The position numbers were made by a program, and so were the translations under genes. Shown piece after piece: positions 28,273 through 31,686 of a stretch of DNA of 31,686 nucleotides. The notes under the pieces were generated by a model. That model made no database searches and had not been told where the DNA came from. It worked only from the letters and a program-made list of their open reading frames with translations. Source of the stretch: an uncultured Oscillospiraceae bacterium (GTDB lineage Bacteria > Bacillota > Clostridia > Oscillospirales > Oscillospiraceae). How positions within the stretch are numbered: the stretch's first letter is position 1; each line of letters opens with the position of its first letter. The stretch covers positions 1-31,686 of the forward strand of contig CANRBW010000001.1 in the NCBI GenBank assembly GCA_947628975.1, written 5' to 3'.

Positions 28273-29565
28273 TTAGATCGGCACCGTTACCTCGCGTCCA
28301 TCCGTTAGGAGGTATGATGCTTGCCTTCCGTTTTGGATTGTTACGCTCTCAATCATCTCGCGCCAGAGGGTGTCAGAGAACTCTGTCTCCGGTTGCCCCA
28401 GTTGTTTCAACGCATTCAAAAAGCTTGCTTTGATCTCGTCTTCGCGGAGCGTAGGAGTCTTGCACTGGCTTTCACTATTATAACGATGATTACAATACCA
28501 TACATCGTAGCGGTTTCGGTTTTTGCCTCCGCTACGCCAGACCTTATGCCCGTAGAAGGCCCCACAATCGGCGCAGACGAGCCGGTTCGCAAAGGGGCTA
28601 TCCATGCCCGCCTTCTTCGGACGGGCGCTACGTCGGCGCGATAATTCGCGCTGGACGCGCTCGTAGACATCAGGAGCGATAATAGGCTCGTGGGAATTGG
28701 TAACCATATAGCGGATTTTTTCGCCCGTATTTTTACGTACTTTTTTGCTCAAATAGTCTACTGTATATGTTTTCTGAAGAATGGCATCGCCCTTGTACTT
28801 CTCATTTCTTAAAATACTGTTTACCGTGCTTATTCTCCATTTAGTTTTGCCACCAGGAGTAGGAATACCACGAGCGGTCAAATCTTCGGCAATCTGGCTG
28901 ATGCTCTTCCCGGCAAGGAAGTCTTCGTAGATCCCTCTCACAATTTTTGCCTCTTCTTCTACAATTTCAGGGCGTCCATCTGGCCCTTTGCAATACCCCA
29001 GAAAGTGAGAGTAGGCCAGCGAAACTTTCCCGTCCTGCATGCTCTTCTGTTTGCCCCAGCGAACATTTTCGGAGATAGAGCGGCTTTCCTCCTGGGCAAG
29101 ACTGCTCATGATTGTGAGCATAACCTCACACTTGGGATCGAGGGTATGGATGTTTTCTTTCTCAAAGTACACCTCTACATCCTTTTCCTTTAGATCACGC
29201 ACTGTTTGGAGTGTATCTACCGTATTACGGGCAAACCGGGAGATGGATTTCGTTAGGATCAGGTCGATGCCGCCGTTCAGTGCCAGCGCAATCATTTTGT
29301 TGAAACCGTCGCGCTTTTTGGTATTTGTGCCGCTAATGCCCTCATCCGCGAACACGCCCACAAATTCCCAACTCGGATTATTCTGGATGTAGTTGGTATA
29401 GTACTTTACTTGCGCCTCATAACTGCTCTGTTGCTCATCCTGCTCAGTAGAAACCCGCGCATAGGCTGCTACCCGCAGCTTTACAGGCTCCAGATTTTGC
29501 TCCTGCTCAATCAAAACCCGTACAGGTTGGATGATTTTTACGTTCGGTGCCAGATTTGTGTTCAT
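28273..29565 (-). CDS. Large serine recombinase
   Basis: A 430-residue serine recombinase. The N-terminal catalytic domain has the nucleophile in AAYARVSTEQDEQQSS (about 40-50), FADEGISGTNTKKRDGFNKM and LTKSISRFARNTVDTL. The Recombinase domain follows (GIYEDFLAGKSISQIAEDL, then WRISTVNSILRNEKYKGDAI) and a zinc ribbon LVCADCGAFYGH...WYCNHR...C, ending with a short tail. It is a site-specific integrase or excisionase of a mobile element, but no attachment sites can be pointed out. ATG 29565 has AAAGGAGGG upstream and overlaps the stop of the upstream half recombinase (ATGA), showing they were a coupled pair. Composition is AT-richer than the chromosome, as expected of acquired DNA. Confidence 0.93.
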   Translation of the reverse strand: MNTNLAPNVKIIQPVRVLIEQEQNLEPVKLRVAAYARVSTEQDEQQSSYEAQVKYYTNYIQNNPSWEFVGVFADEGISGTNTKKRDGFNKMIALALNGGIDLILTKSISRFARNTVDTLQTVRDLKEKDVEVYFEKENIHTLDPKCEVMLTIMSSLAQEESRSISENVRWGKQKSMQDGKVSLAYSHFLGYCKGPDGRPEIVEEEAKIVRGIYEDFLAGKSISQIAEDLTARGIPTPGGKTKWRISTVNSILRNEKYKGDAILQKTYTVDYLSKKVRKNTGEKIRYMVTNSHEPIIAPDVYERVQRELSRRRSARPKKAGMDSPFANRLVCADCGAFYGHKVWRSGGKNRNRYDVWYCNHRYNSESQCKTPTLREDEIKASFLNALKQLGQPETEFSDTLWREMIESVTIQNGRQASYLLTDGREVTVPI

Positions 29566-30191
29566 TCGTTGCCCTCCTTTCGATGATGTTTCAACGCATA
29601 CTCTCGCGCCACTTGGCGCATTTCCGGTGTCCATCTCTCGCTGCGGGAGCGGTGCTGCCATTCAATTTCTCTTATCGTTCCATCCTTAAAATGGTAGGCC
29701 AAATGATTGCGCCCCGGTACAATGATCCCATTCAACCTTTCCAATATCACTTCGCGTGTTAGCGTATCAGTGGCGAGGATTTCCTGGGTTTTCTCAATCA
29801 AGATCTTCTCTGGGACCGCTTGCGCTGGGCATACCGCTTTACCCAGTTCATCATATCTTCGGCACGTCCATATAAAGTGACGGTACTTGCCCGAACCGTT
29901 ATTGCGGCGGCAGTAAGCACTACCGCATAACCCGCATTTGACCAGCCCCGTAAATAATTTGGGCTCACTCCTAGCAGGCTGGTTATTCTTTTCTCCTTTG
30001 CGACACAGTTTTTGCTGTACACGGTTAAACTCATCAAGGCCAATAATCGCCTCATGACTGTTCGTGACTTCATATTTAGGCACCTGTCCATGATTCACAA
30101 TTTGCCGCTTAGTGCGAAAATCCGGGCAGTACGTCTTTTGCAAGATCATACTCCCGGTGTATTTTTCATTCTTCAATATAGCCGTACTTGT
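29562..30191 (-). pseudogene. C-terminal half of a second serine recombinase, 5' truncated
   Basis: The frame begins with recognisable recombinase sequence at TSTAILKNEKYTGSMILQKTY (about 30191) and includes YEVTNSHEAIIGLDEFNRVQ, the zinc ribbon LVKCGLCGSAYCRRN...WTCRR...C and a basic C terminus. The N-terminal serine catalytic domain and the first part of the Recombinase domain are missing; upstream of 30191 the sequence belongs to the WG-repeat gene. The frame is open a little further into that gene, but this is chance. It overlaps the next recombinase by ATGA. This was one of a tandem recombinase pair or trio whose 5' part was deleted; it cannot catalyse recombination alone. Confidence 0.9.
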
Positions 30192-30456
30192 CCTCCATCC
30201 GCACCGCGGCCAGACCCTCGGAGAAGTCGGCGGCCTCGGCATACTGGCGGGGGGTGACCACATTGCCGGCTTTGTCCATGTAGCCCCAATTGTCGTCCCG
30301 CATCACTGCGACCAGGCCCTCGGAGAAGCCGGAAACCTCGAAAAACTGGCATGGGACGACCTCGGTGACGGTGATCCCCGCCGCCAGCGCCGCGGTGGGC
30401 AGCAGGGCGCACCCCAGCGCCACCGCAAGGGTCAGGGCCAAAAGTCTTTTTTTCAT
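30166..30456 (-). pseudogene. Secreted WG-repeat protein, truncated after two repeats
   Basis: MKKRLLALTLAVALGCALLP, then TAALAAG, is a clear signal peptide. It is followed by WG repeats: FSEGLVAVMRDDNWGYMDKA, then FSEGLAAVRMEDKYGYI, each with the (F/Y)SEGLA.V......(W/Y)GY(I/M) pattern. The gene then meets recombinase sequence at about 30170-30191 and stops two codons later (EE-stop), leaving 96 residues; intact relatives have many repeats. AAAGGAGG precedes ATG 30456. A long structured leader with a terminator lies between promoter and gene. The product may still be made and exported as a short peptide, but the original protein is destroyed. Confidence 0.85.
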
Positions 30457-30483
30457 GTTTTTTCCTCCTTTGAATTTTTTCCA

Positions 30484-30647
30484 ACAAAAAAAGCGCACGG
30501 CATAGAGCCATGCGCCGAAAAACGCCGGTCTCCATGCCGCCAAGCAACCAATCTCTCACATGGCAAAGCCACAAGAAATCAGTGAAGACCACGTTTTTAC
30601 CAAAAAAACGTGCTCCACCATGTGAGAGTGATATTTAGTTGCTTGGC
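30484..30647 (-). ncRNA. Structured leader RNA with intrinsic terminator, upstream of the WG-repeat gene
   Basis: The minus-strand transcript expected from the promoter at 30654 starts at a long-range 10-bp stem GCCAAGCAAC/GTTGCTTGGC (30638-30647 with 30539-30548). Inside it a second stem CTCTCACATGG/CCATGTGAGAG (30618-30628 with 30553-30563) encloses an A/T-rich hairpin (ACGTTTTT...AAAAACGT) and an unpaired stretch. About 20 bases later GCGCATGGC-TCTA-TGCCGTGCGC is followed by seven T residues (30486-30515), an intrinsic terminator, then the ribosome binding site of the WG gene. The layout is that of a regulatory leader or a separate small RNA of about 165 bases. I do not recognise a known riboswitch core in it. 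Confidence 0.55.
30486..30517 (-). terminator. Leader terminator before the WG-repeat gene
   Basis: Minus strand GCGCATGGC, TCTA loop, TGCCGTGCGC and TTTTTTT, 30 bases before the start codon at 30456. It would stop transcription unless antitermination or readthrough occurs. Confidence 0.82.
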
Positions 30648-30653
30648 AAAGGT

Positions 30654-30662
30654 ATTATATCA
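30654..30662 (-). promoter_or_regulatory. Extended -10 promoter of the WG leader
   Basis: Minus strand TGATATAAT: a perfect TATAAT (30654-30659) with an extended -10 TG. The -35 position reads only TTTCTT. Transcription would start within a few bases of the first leader stem. Confidence 0.65.
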
Positions 30663-30759
30663 CAGCAACGGCGGAAAAGAAACCCCTTTCCCGCAAAAAA
30701 ACCGGTGGGCCGGGGGAGCTTGCGGGGGCCTTTCAAACGCGGACGTCTGTCGTTTGGAC

Positions 30760-30796
30760 GAGAAAGATCCCTGAAGCCTTGCGGCTTCAGGGATCT
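30760..30796 (-). terminator. Terminator after the SLH-domain gene
   Basis: Minus strand AGATCCCTGAAGCC, GCAA loop, GGCTTCAGGGATCT and TTTCTC; a perfect 14-bp stem starting 22 bases after the SLH gene stop. Confidence 0.9.
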
Positions 30797-30818
30797 GCTC
30801 TGCCCGTTTTCGGGGGGC

Positions 30819-31686
30819 TTATTTCGCGACGTCCTCGCAGAAGCGCATGAAGATGGTTGCGAGCTGGGCGCGGGTGGAGTCGCCGGAGGGGCTGAGGGTG
30901 GCGGCGCTTGTGCCCTCGATGACGCCCGCGGCGACCGCCCATTTCATCTCGGTATCGGCCCAGTCGCTCACCGCTTCGGCGTCGGTATAGCCGGCCAGGT
31001 CGGCCAGGCCGGTGACGTCGTAGCCCTTCCAGGCGGCGTAGCGGTAGAGGATTGCGGCCATCTGCTCCCGGGTGATGGCGTCGTTCGGGCCGAAGGCGCC
31101 GCTGCCGTAGCCCTTGACCACGCCGTTGGCGGCGGCCCAGCTGATGGCGGCGGAGCACCACTGCCCGGCGGGGACGTCGGGGAACCGGGTCTCCTCCGTC
31201 CCGGCGGGCCGCCCCTCCAGACGGTGGAGGATGGTCACCATCTCCGCCCGGGTGGTGATGCCGCTGGGGTCGAAGAGGTTCTCGGCCTTGCCCAGCATCA
31301 GCTGCTTCACGATGACGTAGTCCACGCCCAGGTGATACCACTGGCTCTGGTCAACATCGGTGTAGTGGCGGGAGGGGCAGGTCGGGCCGCCGTCGCAGAC
31401 CGTGGAGTCGCTCCTGGAGGTGTGTCTGGCGCTCGCCCACTGGGCGGTGTAGGTCAGGTCGGCGGTCACCGCCACAGCGTCCCCCGCCTTGTAGAGGGTC
31501 ACGCCGCCGTCGGCGGACCAGCCCTGGAAGCGGTAGCCCGCCCTGGTGGGGTCGGCGGGGAAGGGGAACGTGCCGCCCTCCTGGACCGTGGTGGTGGCCA
31601 AAAAACCGGCCCCGGCGGCGCCGCCGTTCAGCTCCAGGGTGACGGTGAAGGTCTTGGGGGCGGCCACCGGCTCATACTGGGCGGTG
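30819..31686 (-). CDS. Surface protein with InlB-type repeat and three SLH domains, C-terminal part (5' end beyond window)
   Basis: At least 289 residues of the C terminus of a surface protein. First comes an InlB B-repeat/Flg_new module (VTLELNGGAAGAGFLATTTV ... ADPTRAGYRFQGWSADGG ... LTYTAQWA), then three S-layer homology domains: DVDQSQWYHLGVDYVIVKQL ... ITTRAEMVTILHRLEG; FPDVPAGQWCSAAISWAAAN ... ITREQMAAILYRYA; YTDAEAVSDWADTEMKWAVA ... STRAQLATIFMRF. SLH domains bind pyruvylated secondary wall polymers, so the protein is anchored non-covalently on the wall, and the B-repeat module is a stalk or adhesive element. The conserved TRAE/TREQ/TRAQ motifs are kept in each SLH. The frame is open to the window edge, so the exported N-terminal part lies outside. 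Confidence 0.93.
   Translation of the reverse strand, partial: TAQYEPVAAPKTFTVTLELNGGAAGAGFLATTTVQEGGTFPFPADPTRAGYRFQGWSADGGVTLYKAGDAVAVTADLTYTAQWASARHTSRSDSTVCDGGPTCPSRHYTDVDQSQWYHLGVDYVIVKQLMLGKAENLFDPSGITTRAEMVTILHRLEGRPAGTEETRFPDVPAGQWCSAAISWAAANGVVKGYGSGAFGPNDAITREQMAAILYRYAAWKGYDVTGLADLAGYTDAEAVSDWADTEMKWAVAAGVIEGTSAATLSPSGDSTRAQLATIFMRFCEDVAK

Noticed and set aside
28041..28433. A 130-codon plus-strand frame between tRNA-Pro and the recombinase
   Set aside because: It overlaps the recombinase terminator and 3' end, lacks a ribosome binding site and shows no family resemblance.
30484..30647. The WG leader as a known riboswitch (c-di-GMP, cobalamin, TPP, SAM) or 6S RNA
   Set aside because: I could not find the conserved core sequences of these riboswitches. 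The single long stem is loosely like 6S RNA, but its position as leader of a gene and the large unpaired strand do not fit well; it is left unnamed.

Overview
The window looks like a chromosome segment of a GC-rich, endospore-forming Firmicute of the gut Oscillospiraceae type (Flavonifractor/Pseudoflavonifractor-like). The evidence is strong AGGAGG ribosome binding sites, the yabP-yabQ-divIC-yabR sporulation/division cluster, SLH and WG-repeat surface proteins, a DUF1385 protein and a long-form HPF. I cannot name a species from the sequence alone.

Bases 1-21400 are ordinary, GC-rich chromosome. From the left: a minus-strand operon DUF1385 protein - prmC - recA (recA runs off the edge); a minus-strand zinc-ribbon/Ig-like membrane protein divergent from a GltD-like flavin oxidoreductase; an XpaC-family gene divergent from a VanW/G5 wall-associated protein; a cysteine desulfurase and a RidA protein; convergent to these, a minus-strand SUFU-domain gene followed by an orphan PTS EIIC; then yabP-yabQ-divIC-yabR on the plus strand, headed by a good sigma-E-type promoter. 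Next come an orphan DUF4157 (eCIS-core) protein on minus, an amidohydrolase with a one-base frameshift coupled to a class I fumarase alpha subunit without its beta partner, hpf, and a glf plus family-2 glycosyltransferase pair for galactofuranose-containing surface glycan.

Bases 21435-27621 are a 6.1-kb integrative element in the 3' half of tRNA-Val(GAC). A 46-bp direct repeat marks both ends; the right copy is part of an intact tRNA gene, and the left copy is the displaced tRNA 3' half, still followed by its old terminator. The element carries a Fic protein with a two-half-site operator over its promoter, decayed RCC1-like and surface-protein fragments of lower GC, a small unknown protein, and two tandem tyrosine recombinases. 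The first recombinase is frameshifted just before its tyrosine; the second is intact and carries a second arm-binding-like domain at its C terminus.

Bases 27660-31686 hold a tRNA-Pro(GGG) gene, an AT-richer patch with one complete large serine recombinase and the C-terminal half of another, a WG-repeat secreted protein cut off at the junction with that half recombinase, a long structured leader RNA with its own terminator in front of the WG gene, and the C-terminal part of an SLH-domain surface protein. The least explained signals are the WG leader RNA, the Fic operator, the C-terminally extended integrase and the orphan DUF4157 protein.
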